A stretch of 64,000 nt of DNA from Dehalogenimonas sp. WBC-2 (lineage in GTDB: Bacteria; Chloroflexota; Dehalococcoidia; Dehalococcoidales; Dehalococcoidaceae): positions 1 to 64,000 of the forward strand of contig CP011392.1 in NCBI GenBank assembly GCA_001005265.1, read 5' to 3'. Every line of letters begins with the position of its first letter. The stretch's first letter is position 1. Below the pieces are notes generated by a model that had not been told where the DNA came from, ran no database searches, and saw only the letters and a list, made by a program, of their open reading frames with translations. A program made the translations under genes and the position numbers. This document shows, piece after piece, positions 53,331 to 61,796 of this stretch.

Positions 53331-53427
53331 TTATCGCGGTTGGAGGCGGTCGCGGGAATCAAGCATTATGGTGACCGGACCATCGTTAACCAGTTCTAGC
53401 TGCATGTGTGCCTGGAAACGGCCGGTG
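53331..53427 (-). pseudogene. detached 3' end of dtd
   Basis: Read leftward from 53427 the frame gives [20 protein letters not shown], then [11 protein letters not shown] and TAA (53333-53331). This is the exact C-terminus of D-aminoacyl-tRNA deacylase; the intact gene at 57827-58285 ends DRLLPR. Only about 31 codons remain, with no start. It marks the left border of the signalling module. Confidence 0.85.
53347..53427. repeat. 81-bp direct repeat, left copy (dtd 3' end)
   Basis: Identical to 57843-57923 at 80 of 81 positions (one G/A difference at 53352/57848), including 75 bp without any change. It is in the same orientation, so the 4.4 kb between is bounded like an integrated segment. Confidence 0.9.
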
Positions 53428-53565
53428 CAGTATTGACATAAGCCACTAATAGGTACAATATTATTCATAAGTAGACTTTAATAACGCTAATGCATTTGTT
53501 AGTAGTTACCGACTTACTAGCCTGAGGGAATAAGTGGCTGAAAACCGGTATATCGGGGATCAACT

Positions 53566-55437
53566 GTGAAAGTTGAAGAAGCTACAGTGGATAATCGGCC
53601 CCCCAGGACCATTCGGTTCGGTCTGGGTGTTCGTTTCATCAGTTTTGTTGTATTGGTGGCTCTGTTGTCCGGGGGGCTGGGTGGATTAATGCTGATTGAA
53701 ATGAACCGGGATTACCTGCACAGGCAAATACTTCAAACCAACCTGAGTCAATCTGAATTAGCAGCAGAGTTCACTGATAAGTACATCACCGCAGTCCATG
53801 CGCACGTGGAGGTATTTGCCCACCGTCCGGATGTGATGCAGGCTGTGAGTGAAAACTTACCTGAACAGCTCCAGACAACTATTTCCGAGTTCGTGAACGT
53901 CCAAACTGCTTTGGAAAATGTTGGTATTTATGATATTTACGGCATTCAAAGGGTTGTGAGCAATTCAAACGTAAGCGCTCTGGGGCGGTCTTTTATTGAT
54001 GCCCTCTGGTTTAAGACGGCTTTATCAACAGGTCTGCCTTATCAAGATTTACCGACAATATCGATAATTTCCGGAGAACCGGTGATTCTTTATGCAGTAC
54101 CTGTGGTTAACGGATCCGGTTTGGTTACCGGAATCCTGACGGGTGAAATCTCTCTTAAGGGATTAGCCGAAGCGATTGTGAACGTTGATTATGGAACGGA
54201 TACCAGCGCATTAGTGGCAGATCTCCGCGGCGAAGGTATCATTATTGCCGATACGAATCCTCAATATGTAATGAGACCGCTTTCAGACCGATTCGATCAA
54301 ACCGTCTTGAGCTTAACGGTGGGCTCCAGTGATTCTTTCGAAGCTAGCAACAAGGGTGAAACAGAGCTCATTGGATTTGCGTCCGTACCGAATTTGCCAT
54401 GGTCTGTGCTGGTTAGTACTCCCAAGGGAACGGCAACCGCGATGGTTGACGTAATGATGAAAAACGCAAGCCTCCTGCTGGCGGGTATTATATTAGTCTC
54501 CGCTATCGTGGGCGGGTTTGCTATTCTAAGCGTATCCAGGCCTTTGGTGCAGATGAGGAATATCTCTGCCAAGATTGCCGCGGGAGACCTCACAAAAAGG
54601 GTTGAAGTTAGCCAGAACAGTGAAATCGGCGACCTTGGCGCGGCTTTCAACCATATGGCGCAAGAGATAGCCGAAAAAGAATCCAGACTGGTCGAATATG
54701 CAATGGACCTGGAAAAACGCGTCGAAGAACGTACGCTGGAACTTTCCCGTTCCAACACCGACCTGGAGCAATTTGCATATGTGGCCTCCCATGATCTTCA
54801 GGAACCGCTCCGGATGGTATCCAGCTACATGCAGCTGTTGGAGAAGCGTTATGGATCCAAGCTTGAATCCGAGGCCAAGGAATTCATGAACTACGCGGTG
54901 GACGGCGCAAACCGCATGAAGGTGATTATAAACGACCTGCTGCAGTATTCCAGAGTCGGCACAAGAGGCAAATCCCCGGAACCGGTCAACATGGAAAAAG
55001 TACTGAAAATCGCGATAGCAAATCTCAGCCTGGCCATCAAAGAATACGGCGCCATCATATCGCACGAGGAACTGCCGGTAATTCAGGCCGATGAAAGTCA
55101 GATGGTGCAAGTGCTTCAAAATCTCATCGGCAACGCAATGAAATTTCACAGCGATGCCCGGCCTGAAATACATATCGGCGTTGTTGATAAGGATTCGGAA
55201 TGGCAGTTTTCAGTCAGTGACAACGGCATCGGCTTGGATCCGAAATATGCCGACCGTATATTTATCATCTTCCAGAGGTTACACACGCGTGACGAATATC
55301 CGGGCAGCGGAATAGGGTTGGCTATGAGCAAGCGGATCATTGAACGTCACGGCGGGAAAATATGGGTGGAATCTACGCCTGGCCAAGGCGCCACCTTTTA
55401 CTTCACGATAACGAAAAAGGAGAATGAGAATGAATGA
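53566..55437 (+). CDS. sensor histidine kinase with dCache-like sensor and HAMP
   Basis: A 623-residue kinase: helix 1 (about 23-45), an extracytoplasmic double-Cache-like sensor (46-300; contains IYDIYGIQRVVSNSN and ISGEPVILYAVPV), helix 2 (302-323), HAMP (324-376), a coiled coil, a phytochrome-type HisKA with His409 (FAYVASHDLQEPLRMV) and an ATPase domain (LIGNAMKFHS; GSGIGLAMSKRI). The Rcp1-like regulator next to it is the expected partner. Confidence 0.92.
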   Translation: MKVEEATVDNRPPRTIRFGLGVRFISFVVLVALLSGGLGGLMLIEMNRDYLHRQILQTNLSQSELAAEFTDKYITAVHAHVEVFAHRPDVMQAVSENLPEQLQTTISEFVNVQTALENVGIYDIYGIQRVVSNSNVSALGRSFIDALWFKTALSTGLPYQDLPTISIISGEPVILYAVPVVNGSGLVTGILTGEISLKGLAEAIVNVDYGTDTSALVADLRGEGIIIADTNPQYVMRPLSDRFDQTVLSLTVGSSDSFEASNKGETELIGFASVPNLPWSVLVSTPKGTATAMVDVMMKNASLLLAGIILVSAIVGGFAILSVSRPLVQMRNISAKIAAGDLTKRVEVSQNSEIGDLGAAFNHMAQEIAEKESRLVEYAMDLEKRVEERTLELSRSNTDLEQFAYVASHDLQEPLRMVSSYMQLLEKRYGSKLESEAKEFMNYAVDGANRMKVIINDLLQYSRVGTRGKSPEPVNMEKVLKIAIANLSLAIKEYGAIISHEELPVIQADESQMVQVLQNLIGNAMKFHSDARPEIHIGVVDKDSEWQFSVSDNGIGLDPKYADRIFIIFQRLHTRDEYPGSGIGLAMSKRIIERHGGKIWVESTPGQGATFYFTITKKENENE

Positions 55438-55882
55438 ACCGCTAAAACCGATCCAGGTATTGCTTGTCGAAGATAATGAAGCTGACGCACGTTTGATGAA
55501 AGAGGTAATAAAGGATTCAAAAATCATTATTGACCTGAATATCGTTTCTGATGGTATCGAGGCGCTGGATTACGTCAACCAACGCGGTAAGTTCAAACAG
55601 GCCTTAAAACCGGATTTGATACTGCTGGACCTCAATCTGCCCAAAAAAGACGGACGCGAGGTCCTGGCGGAAATCAAAAACAGTCCCAGTCAGAAGCGTA
55701 TTCCGGTAGTAATTATCACAAGTTCTCAGGCTGAAGAAGATATCGTCAAGACTTATGATCTGCATGCCAACGCATACGTGACCAAACCTCTGGACCTGGT
55801 GCAGTTCAGCAAAGTTGTAGATTCTATCGAACTATTCTGGTTTACTGTAGTAAAGCTGCCCAGCGGGTTAGGTGATGGCTAA
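55430..55882 (+). CDS. Rcp1-like single-domain response regulator
   Basis: A 150-residue receiver without an output domain. It has acidic residues in LLVEDNEADARL, the phosphorylated Asp in LILLDLNLPKKDG and Lys in YVTKPLDLVQF. Rcp1-type regulators normally pair with phytochrome-like kinases of the preceding type. ATG 55430 is preferred: AGGAG lies 7 nt upstream, within the kinase 3' end. Confidence 0.92.
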   Translation: MNEPLKPIQVLLVEDNEADARLMKEVIKDSKIIIDLNIVSDGIEALDYVNQRGKFKQALKPDLILLDLNLPKKDGREVLAEIKNSPSQKRIPVVIITSSQAEEDIVKTYDLHANAYVTKPLDLVQFSKVVDSIELFWFTVVKLPSGLGDG

Positions 55883-57794
55883 GAATTCTCTGGCTGTCCT
55901 CTTAATTGAAGATAATCCGGGCGATGTCCGATTGATGCGGACGATCCTTACCGGTTCTGGCGGAAGAGAATTTAATATTCAGTCCTTCAGCCGGCTTGAT
56001 GAGGGATTGAGTTATATCTGTGATAATTGGATTGATGTTGCTATCCTTGACCTCAATCTGCCTGATTCAAGCGGGGTCGAAACTCTACGCAGGCTTCATC
56101 ATGCATATCCTGAATTGCCCATCGTTATCATGACCGGCAGTGATGATGATGAATTGATGAAAGAGGCCGCAAGCGAAGGTGCCCAGGATTATCTTTTAAA
56201 GGGTGAGATAACCGAAAGCCGAATCCTAATAAGAATTATCGACTATGCTATTGAACGGAAGCATGGGGAGGCCAGGTTATTGCGGTCCGAAGCCGAATTG
56301 AAAAAAGCCCAGAAAATCGCTCATGTCGGGAGTTGGGTATGGAATCTGAAAACCGATCGAATGGAGTGGTCGGACGAAATGTTCCACATCTTCGGCATCG
56401 ACAGAGATAATCTTCAAGGTGAACTGAAACAAGTTATGGCCGATGCTGTTTATCCCGATGACAGAGCCGCGGTGGAAGCCACAAATAACGCAGTTTGTAG
56501 TGGTAAAAGCCCGGTTCCGCTGGAATACCGGGTGATCAGGTCTGACGGCAGCGTCCGTACGGTCTGGGCGGAATTCGGCGAACTGGTCACCGATAAATGC
56601 GGCGCTGTCGAGACTATTTCAGGCATTGTACATGATGTTACAGAACGCAAGAAAGAAGAGACTGATAACCAGCAACTCCGGGATAAGGCGGAGATGACCA
56701 GCCGTTTAGCCGCTGTTGGTGAGATGGCGTCCGGTATAGCACATGAGATCAATAACCCCCTCACCGGTGTGGTCGGTTTTTCAGAACTGTTACTGGAGAT
56801 ACAGGACCTGCCGGATGAGGTGAAAGAGGGTATAAGGATCATCAACGATGGCAGTCAAAGGGTGAAAGACATCGTTGGCCGGATGCTTACCTTTGCCAGA
56901 CAATCGAGGCCGCAGAAAAACGCAACCAACATCACGGAATTGATTGATAATACTCTGGAACTTCGCCGTTATGTCCTCAGCACCTCAAATATTGAAGTTG
57001 TGAAGGATTATTCTCCCGATTTGCCCTGGGTGGTTGCCGACGCCGGTCAACTGCAGCAGGTTTTCCTTAACCTTATTGTCAACGCTGAGTTTGCGATGAA
57101 AAAAGCTCATGACAGGGGCAAGTTGACGATAAAAACGGAAAAACTTGAAAACCGTATCTGTATCTCTGTCGCGGATGATGGCCCGGGTATGTCGGCCGAG
57201 GTTATGTCCAAGATTTTTCTGCCTTTTTTTACCACCAAAGGTCCTGGAGAAGGCACAGGCCTCGGATTGGCTCTGTCATTTGGTATTGTTCAGGAACATG
57301 GCGGTATTCTTCGTGTGGACAGCGTTCTCGGTCAGGGAGCGACGTTCGTAATTGATCTGCCGCTCAATTCGGCGGAAGTCCAATCAGAATCAGAATCACC
57401 GGTCTCTCAACCATTCCTTGAATATAAAGATGTCTCAGTACTGGTAATTGATGATGAGTCTCATGTGAGGTCTTTAATCCGCGCGATTCTTAGCAAACAT
57501 GGATACGCGGTGGAAGAGTGCGATTTGCCCGAAAAGGCACTGGAGAAACTGAAAACGAACAAGTATACCATCGTCTTTATGGATATCCGCATGCCTGGTA
57601 TGAGCGGAATGGAACTCTATGAAAAGATCTCACGGAGATGGCCGGAAATGGCTGGCAGGGTGGTATTCGTTACCGGAGATACCTCCGACCGCCTTACCAG
57701 GGAATACCTGGCTTCTCATAAACTGTCCCATATCGCCAAGCCGTTTGATAGAAGGGCTCTGGAAGAGAAAGTCAGTAATATTCTGGCCAGGTAA
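55875..57794 (+). CDS. hybrid histidine kinase: receiver-PAS-kinase-receiver
   Basis: A cytoplasmic, 639-residue phosphorelay protein without membrane helices. Order: receiver (Asp near 59, [13 protein letters not shown]), PAS domain (about 148-258, [19 protein letters not shown]), HisKA with the His in [13 protein letters not shown] (about 290), ATPase domain ([12 protein letters not shown]), then a second receiver (Asp near 570, [12 protein letters not shown]). It overlaps the preceding regulator by 8 nt, so the three genes form one relay. Confidence 0.92.
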   Translation: MAKNSLAVLLIEDNPGDVRLMRTILTGSGGREFNIQSFSRLDEGLSYICDNWIDVAILDLNLPDSSGVETLRRLHHAYPELPIVIMTGSDDDELMKEAASEGAQDYLLKGEITESRILIRIIDYAIERKHGEARLLRSEAELKKAQKIAHVGSWVWNLKTDRMEWSDEMFHIFGIDRDNLQGELKQVMADAVYPDDRAAVEATNNAVCSGKSPVPLEYRVIRSDGSVRTVWAEFGELVTDKCGAVETISGIVHDVTERKKEETDNQQLRDKAEMTSRLAAVGEMASGIAHEINNPLTGVVGFSELLLEIQDLPDEVKEGIRIINDGSQRVKDIVGRMLTFARQSRPQKNATNITELIDNTLELRRYVLSTSNIEVVKDYSPDLPWVVADAGQLQQVFLNLIVNAEFAMKKAHDRGKLTIKTEKLENRICISVADDGPGMSAEVMSKIFLPFFTTKGPGEGTGLGLALSFGIVQEHGGILRVDSVLGQGATFVIDLPLNSAEVQSESESPVSQPFLEYKDVSVLVIDDESHVRSLIRAILSKHGYAVEECDLPEKALEKLKTNKYTIVFMDIRMPGMSGMELYEKISRRWPEMAGRVVFVTGDTSDRLTREYLASHKLSHIAKPFDRRALEEKVSNILAR

Positions 57795-57826
57795 ATCTGC
57801 TCTGGCAAACCGCTTGTTGCCGGTAC

Positions 57827-58285
57827 TTACCGCGGCAGCAGCCGGTCACGGGAATCAAGCATTATGGTGACCGGACCATCGTTAACCAGTTCTAGCTGCA
57901 TGTGTGCCTGGAAACGGCCGGTGGCAACGGAAATACCGGTGTTTCGGGCTTCGGCGACGAAGTCATCGAATAGTTTCTCGGCTAGTTCGGGAGGTGCCGC
58001 GCCGGTGAAGCTGGGACGGCGGCCTTTCCGGGTATCGGCGATGAGGGTAAACTGGCTTATTAGTAGTAGCTCTCCACCGGTGTCGAGCAAGGAAAGGTTG
58101 AACTTTCCTTCGGCATCGGCGAAAACGCGCAGGTTGATAATCTTGTTCAATAAATAGTTAATGTCAGTCTTTTCATCACCGGTAGCGATACCGATGAGGG
58201 CGACAAGACCGCCTTTGATATTGCCGATAATTTCATCATCGACGCTTACCAGAGCCCGGCTGACCCTTTGTACCAGAGCCTTCAT
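57827..58285 (-). CDS. dtd: D-aminoacyl-tRNA deacylase
   Basis: Removes D-amino acids from tRNA. The 152-residue protein begins MKALVQRVSRALVSVDD, has the catalytic SQFTLIADTRKGRRPSF segment and the C-terminal [12 protein letters not shown]. It is complete; its last 27 codons lie within an 81-bp repeat copied at 53347-53427. Confidence 0.96.
   Translation of the reverse strand: MKALVQRVSRALVSVDDEIIGNIKGGLVALIGIATGDEKTDINYLLNKIINLRVFADAEGKFNLSLLDTGGELLLISQFTLIADTRKGRRPSFTGAAPPELAEKLFDDFVAEARNTGISVATGRFQAHMQLELVNDGPVTIMLDSRDRLLPR
57843..57923. repeat. 81-bp direct repeat, right copy (dtd 3' end)
   Basis: Right-hand copy of the repeat at 53347-53427, lying within the intact dtd coding region. 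Together they delimit the three signalling genes. Confidence 0.9.
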
Positions 58286-58292
58286 GACTGAT

Positions 58293-58321
58293 ATTGTAGG
58301 CTATATGTTGGTGCCGGACAA
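58293..58321 (-). promoter_or_regulatory. dtd promoter, predicted leaderless
   Basis: On the minus strand TTGTCC (58321-58316), 17 bp and TACAAT (58298-58293) are followed by the dtd ATG after 7 nt. There is no ribosome site. Confidence 0.6.
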
Positions 58322-58365
58322 TACGAGCAACATAAAAAAATATACCCAAAAAGGCTATGGACTTA

Positions 58366-58497
58366 ACCCCTAAAGAGGGGTAGAATGGGACTGTGAGAAG
58401 CATCCTAAGGTATTTCCCGCCATGCGAGTGATTTGCCCCACGACAAATGGGTGCTGAAGCACTGACGCGTACGAAGCGGCGGTGCTTTTTTATTTCT
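58366..58497 (+). ncRNA. structured leader or attenuator candidate upstream of the SWIM gene
   Basis: Hairpins ACCCCT/AGGGGT (58366-58381), ATTTG/CAAAT (about 58431-58448) and a final stem AAGCAC (58457-58462) / GTGCTT (58482-58487) with a T run (58486-58491). The 5' arm of that terminator can pair instead with GTGC (58451-58454), forming GTGC-TGAA-GCAC. This is a mutually exclusive switch, as in riboswitches and attenuators. It does not match a riboswitch class that I can recall. Confidence 0.45.
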
Positions 58498-58522
58498 AAC
58501 TGAAGGTTTGAGGAGGGGTAAA

Positions 58523-58774
58523 ATGCAATCCAGCTTAATCGGCAAAATTGAGAAAGCCCACCGCTACGCCCAGGAGCCAGACCGAATTTCCTTTACTGAT
58601 TTGAAAGTCAAATTTCGTGGTGAAAACGATATTCACAACACCGAATTAAAAGATGGCCAGTGGCACTGCAACTGTGATTTCTTTGTCACCTGGGGGCGTT
58701 GTTGCCACACAATGGCGCTGGAAAAAGTACTGGGCACAATGCTGACCGAGGAAGCCCGCGTCACTGAGTTTTAA
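58523..58774 (+). CDS. small SWIM zinc-finger protein
   Basis: An 83-residue protein with the SWIM motif CxC-x8-CxH (HCNCDFFVTWGRCCH, about 51-65) after a beta-hairpin start. SWIM domains bind nucleic acid or proteins. ATG 58523 has AGGAGGGG upstream. It follows the candidate attenuator by about 25 bp. Confidence 0.8.
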   Translation: MQSSLIGKIEKAHRYAQEPDRISFTDLKVKFRGENDIHNTELKDGQWHCNCDFFVTWGRCCHTMALEKVLGTMLTEEARVTEF

Positions 58775-58961
58775 CCGGAGAAATCACAGATTTAGCACAG
58801 CTATCACATTGTGCTCTCCTGCAATGGAAGAGAAAATGGATGTGCGAAGCGGTTTGCCGCCGGGTGACTTCTGTCATATTTCATTTATTTTGGCTTGATT
58901 TTCTGACTTCATCCCTGATTACATCGGGATAAGTGGTCAGTCTTGCAATGACGATGGGGTA

Positions 58962-60149
58962 ATGGAAAAAGACTTAACAGTAATCATCGGGGGTGGAGCT
59001 GCGGGTATTTGTGCTGCTATCAGTACTGTACGACGCGGCGGGCAAGCCGTTATCTGTGAAAAGACATCGTTCCTGGGCAAGAAAATTCTTGCTACCGGCA
59101 ACGGCCGGTGTAATCTGCTGAACGATGATCTCAGTGAAACGCATTATAACGCTGCTGCCCGAGTCCTGGTGCGTTCAGTCTTTGACCGGTTCGGCAAGGC
59201 GGCAATACTGGATTTCTTCAAGAGCCTGGGACTGGAGACGTATTCTCAGGACGGACGTATCTTCCCCCGCACCAATCAGGCAGCCTCGGTACTGAAGCTG
59301 CTGGAGATGGAATTAAAACGCCTCAACGTGCCGGTGGAATACGGTTTTGACTGTGACGGTGTAGTGCGCTCAGGCAGAGGACTGATGGTAACGTCTAAAT
59401 CCGGTAAGCGGCTGGGGTGCCGCAAGGTCATTATCGCCGGGGGCGGCAAAACCTACCCGGCCTTTGGCGCTGACGGCGGGGCTTTCACTCTTGCCCGGCA
59501 GTTGGGCCATACTATTGTAGAGCCGGTACCCTCGGCAGTACCGCTGGTTATCAAAGACAATCTATGCCACATGTTACAGGGTCAGCGCATTTTTGCCAGC
59601 GCCCGCAGCGTCGTGAACGGCAAACCGGGTGAGGCGGTTAGCGGTGAACTGCTATTCACTAAATACGGCCTTTCCGGCACCTGTGTGTTTGATATCAGTG
59701 AAGCGGTATCGGTGGCTATTAATCGTCAGCATCAAACCGATGTCGAAGTGGCAGTAGACATGGTGCCGTTTATGGACGAGGTGCCGCTAACCAAAGAACT
59801 CGACCGCCGCCGAAAAATGAAAGTGTCCCCGGAAGATATGCTGACGGGGATATTGCCGAATAAATTCGGTCTGGTTTTGAAAGAGCATTTTGAGCAAAAT
59901 AACCTTAATATAGCGGTCAGGTCCCTCAAAAACCGGCACTTCAAGGTATCCGGCACCCGGGGCTGGAATGAGGCAGAGTTCACCAGCGGCGGTGTTACGG
60001 TTGACGAGATCAAACCAGGGACGCTTGAATCAAAACTGACCGAAGGTGTCTATTTTGCCGGTGAAGTGCTGGACGTTGATGGCGGGCGTGGCGGGTATAA
60101 CCTCGGCTGGGCGTGGGCTTCGGGGGTGGTGGCGGGGAATCCAGACTAA
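58962..60149 (+). CDS. NAD(P)/FAD-dependent oxidoreductase, HI0933/BaiN family
   Basis: A 395-residue flavoprotein with the N-terminal dinucleotide motif VIIGGGAAGICAA (8-20), the family signature ATGNGRCNL, GRIFPRTNQA, and the C-terminal FAGEVLDVDGGRGGYNL (GEVLDVDGxxGGYN). Substrate unknown. GATGGGGT lies upstream of the ATG. Confidence 0.92.
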   Translation: MEKDLTVIIGGGAAGICAAISTVRRGGQAVICEKTSFLGKKILATGNGRCNLLNDDLSETHYNAAARVLVRSVFDRFGKAAILDFFKSLGLETYSQDGRIFPRTNQAASVLKLLEMELKRLNVPVEYGFDCDGVVRSGRGLMVTSKSGKRLGCRKVIIAGGGKTYPAFGADGGAFTLARQLGHTIVEPVPSAVPLVIKDNLCHMLQGQRIFASARSVVNGKPGEAVSGELLFTKYGLSGTCVFDISEAVSVAINRQHQTDVEVAVDMVPFMDEVPLTKELDRRRKMKVSPEDMLTGILPNKFGLVLKEHFEQNNLNIAVRSLKNRHFKVSGTRGWNEAEFTSGGVTVDEIKPGTLESKLTEGVYFAGEVLDVDGGRGGYNLGWAWASGVVAGNPD

Positions 60150-60175
60150 GCAATCAAGCTAATAATAATTCCGAA

Positions 60176-60364
60176 TTAAGATTTTTTCCCATGCGAGAAC
60201 CCGCCATGATCTCCTGCCAGACGCGCTCTGACACTGGCTTCGGCGTTTTCCCTGGTCTCTGAACTGCCGACGATCTCGTTGTGGTCTTTATTGATAATCA
60301 CCCATGGCGCAGGGTCACCTTCGGCATTTTTGTGCCCTTCCTGGTATTCGATGCGATACGGCAT
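60176..60364 (-). CDS. small hypothetical protein
   Basis: A 62-residue protein starting MPYRIEYQEG, with VIINKDHNEIVGSSETRENA and RARLAGDHGG. It resembles small uncharacterised proteins with a beta-strand plus helix (a DUF2188-like shape), but this is only a guess. GGGAGG precedes ATG 60364. A dyad ACTGGATCCAGT lies over its predicted start of transcription (60386-60397). Confidence 0.55.
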   Translation of the reverse strand: MPYRIEYQEGHKNAEGDPAPWVIINKDHNEIVGSSETRENAEASVRARLAGDHGGFSHGKKS

Positions 60365-60578
60365 GCAACCTCCCTTTAGCACTTGACTGGATCCAGTATA
60401 ACCCTGCTTGAAGTGATTCGAAATTGGTGAAATTACCTAATTTAGGTGAAATAAAATGCAATCTTCTTTAATGAGCGTGTTTCTTCTTTGAATAATTTGA
60501 CCATGGCCTCCTGGGTTTTGGTCCCGAATCAATGCTCTGAGCTAGTCATTGTTGTATTGAACACATCCTAAAAAATCC

Positions 60579-60607
60579 TTGCCTTAACTAACTACCCGTC
60601 ATATAAT
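60579..60607 (+). promoter_or_regulatory. promoter of the 60651 gene
   Basis: TTGCCT (60579-60584), 17 bp and TATAAT (60602-60607), about 44 nt before the start. Confidence 0.6.
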
Positions 60608-60650
60608 TTCACAAGCAACCTCTTTTCGCCCGTCAAACAGTTAAGATTGT

Positions 60651-60875
60651 TTGAGGTACCGGACTGATTTGAACACTGAAACATATGGGTTAAAGCCGCT
60701 GTGTGAAGTCTGTAACCGGCATAAGTACCCGTGCCAGTGTTCCATTGCCAGTGATGAAATAATCATAGGTTGCAGGCATTTTATCCGGACGGTTGTTTCC
60801 GGGTCCCCCAAATTCGATTACGGCAAAAATTTGCACAACTTCATGCAGATGGGCAATAAACCCTTGGCAGATTGA
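60651..60875 (+). CDS. small Cys-rich, probably metal-binding protein
   Basis: A 74-residue protein (68 if TTG 60669 is used) with LCEVCNRHKYPCQCSI and a later Cys (IIIGCRHF), a possible zinc site. The rest is polar. A good promoter precedes it and a perfect terminator follows. Function unknown; the start is uncertain because neither TTG has a clear ribosome site. Confidence 0.5.
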   Translation: MRYRTDLNTETYGLKPLCEVCNRHKYPCQCSIASDEIIIGCRHFIRTVVSGSPKFDYGKNLHNFMQMGNKPLAD

Positions 60876-60910
60876 GACAACCTCCGGAATATTGAAGGGT
60901 TACTTGTATA

Positions 60911-60938
60911 GAGGAGGTCTGGTTAACCAGACCTCCTC
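60911..60938. terminator. perfect 28-bp palindromic terminator
   Basis: GAGGAGGTCTGGTT (60911-60924) and AACCAGACCTCCTC (60925-60938) are exact complements, followed by TTATTT. It lies between the converging 60651 and peroxiredoxin genes and can serve both. Confidence 0.85.
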
Positions 60939-60965
60939 TTATTTGTTCAGGAATTTCCCGAAAAT

Positions 60966-61682
60966 CTATTCATCAAAAGCCTGGCTGACCTTCCAGACTT
61001 TCCACACGTTACCGACCAGCTCCGGTCCTGGCTTTAACGTTTGTTTGCCGGGTTTCCAGCCGGAAGGAGTGGCCTCGGTTCCCTTGGAATTGCGCACTAA
61101 CTGGAACGCTTTTATCTGACGGATAGATTCGGCGATATTGCGGCCGACCGGGGGTGTCAGGACTTCAAAACCCTGGATATTGCCGTCAGGGTCAATGATA
61201 AATCTACCTCTGGTTTCCACACCGCTGTCTTCATCATAAATGCCATACATCTTACCGATGCTGCCGTCCTGGTCAGACATCATGGCGAAGGGGATATCTT
61301 TGTTAATCATTTTGGACAGTTCATGGTCATTCCACATTTTATGAACGAAGATACTGTCCACGCTCATGGATAGAACCTCTACACCCAGGGCCTGGAATTC
61401 ATTGTATTTTTCAGCAACTGCTGAAACTTCGGTGGCTCAGACAAAGGTGAAATCACCTGGATAGAAGCATAGCAACACCCACTTGCCTTTGTACTCGGAA
61501 AGGCTGGTGTTGATGAACTTGCCATTGTGAAAAGCTGACGCTGTAAAATCAGGGGCGGGTTTACCTACTTTAACCATGGGCTTTCTTACCTCCTTCACTG
61601 GTGTTTCAGCGGACACAGGGGTTTCAGCCGCCGTTTTTTTGATTGCGGGTCTCTGACATCCGGGTTTGAATTCTTCAGGCAT
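60966..61682 (-). CDS. peroxiredoxin with in-frame UGA at the peroxidatic position (probable selenoprotein)
   Basis: AhpC/Prx1-type peroxidase. Read through UGA (61439-61437) the frame gives 238 residues. It begins [12 protein letters not shown], has the thioredoxin-fold start [17 protein letters not shown], then UGA at codon 82, [24 protein letters not shown] and WKPG near the end. The family motif PxxxTxxC is PGDFTFV-UGA, so the catalytic Cys position is the UGA. The frame after it is fully intact, and a SECIS-like hairpin follows 10 nt later. The C-terminal resolving Cys is absent ([10 protein letters not shown] where VCP is usual); Cys9 and Cys72 are the only cysteines. AAGGAGG precedes the ATG. 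A recent nonsense mutation is the main alternative. Confidence 0.8.
61409..61426 (-). promoter_or_regulatory. SECIS-like hairpin in the peroxiredoxin gene
   Basis: On the coding strand TTTCAGCAGTTGCTGAAA folds into a 7-bp stem with loop AGTT. The stem starts 10 nt after the UGA and the loop 17 nt after it, with G as the second loop base. Bacterial SECIS elements lie within the coding region directly after UGA with a small loop holding an early G, which this matches. Confidence 0.65.
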
Positions 61683-61796
61683 AACACCTCCTTGTCACTA
61701 ATGTATTATATTATACTACAAGGACAAGCGGATTTATGCCTTAAAGAATCAAAACATAAAAGACATAATTTTTTTGAAGCTGGTAATGCAGAGAGG
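61683..61796. other. peroxiredoxin promoter region
   Basis: Short gap between folC and the peroxiredoxin. On the minus strand TTGTCC is followed by the AT-rich TATAATATAATACA, a plausible promoter with an unclear spacer length. Confidence 0.35.

Noticed and set aside
53428-57842. A full integrative element with recombinase
   Set aside because: Only kinase and regulator genes lie between the repeats; no integrase, excisionase or transfer gene is present.
61437-61682. A separate 81-residue protein ending at the UGA
   Set aside because: The N-terminal peroxiredoxin half has no function alone, the downstream frame continues the same fold without gap, and the UGA is exactly at the catalytic position.
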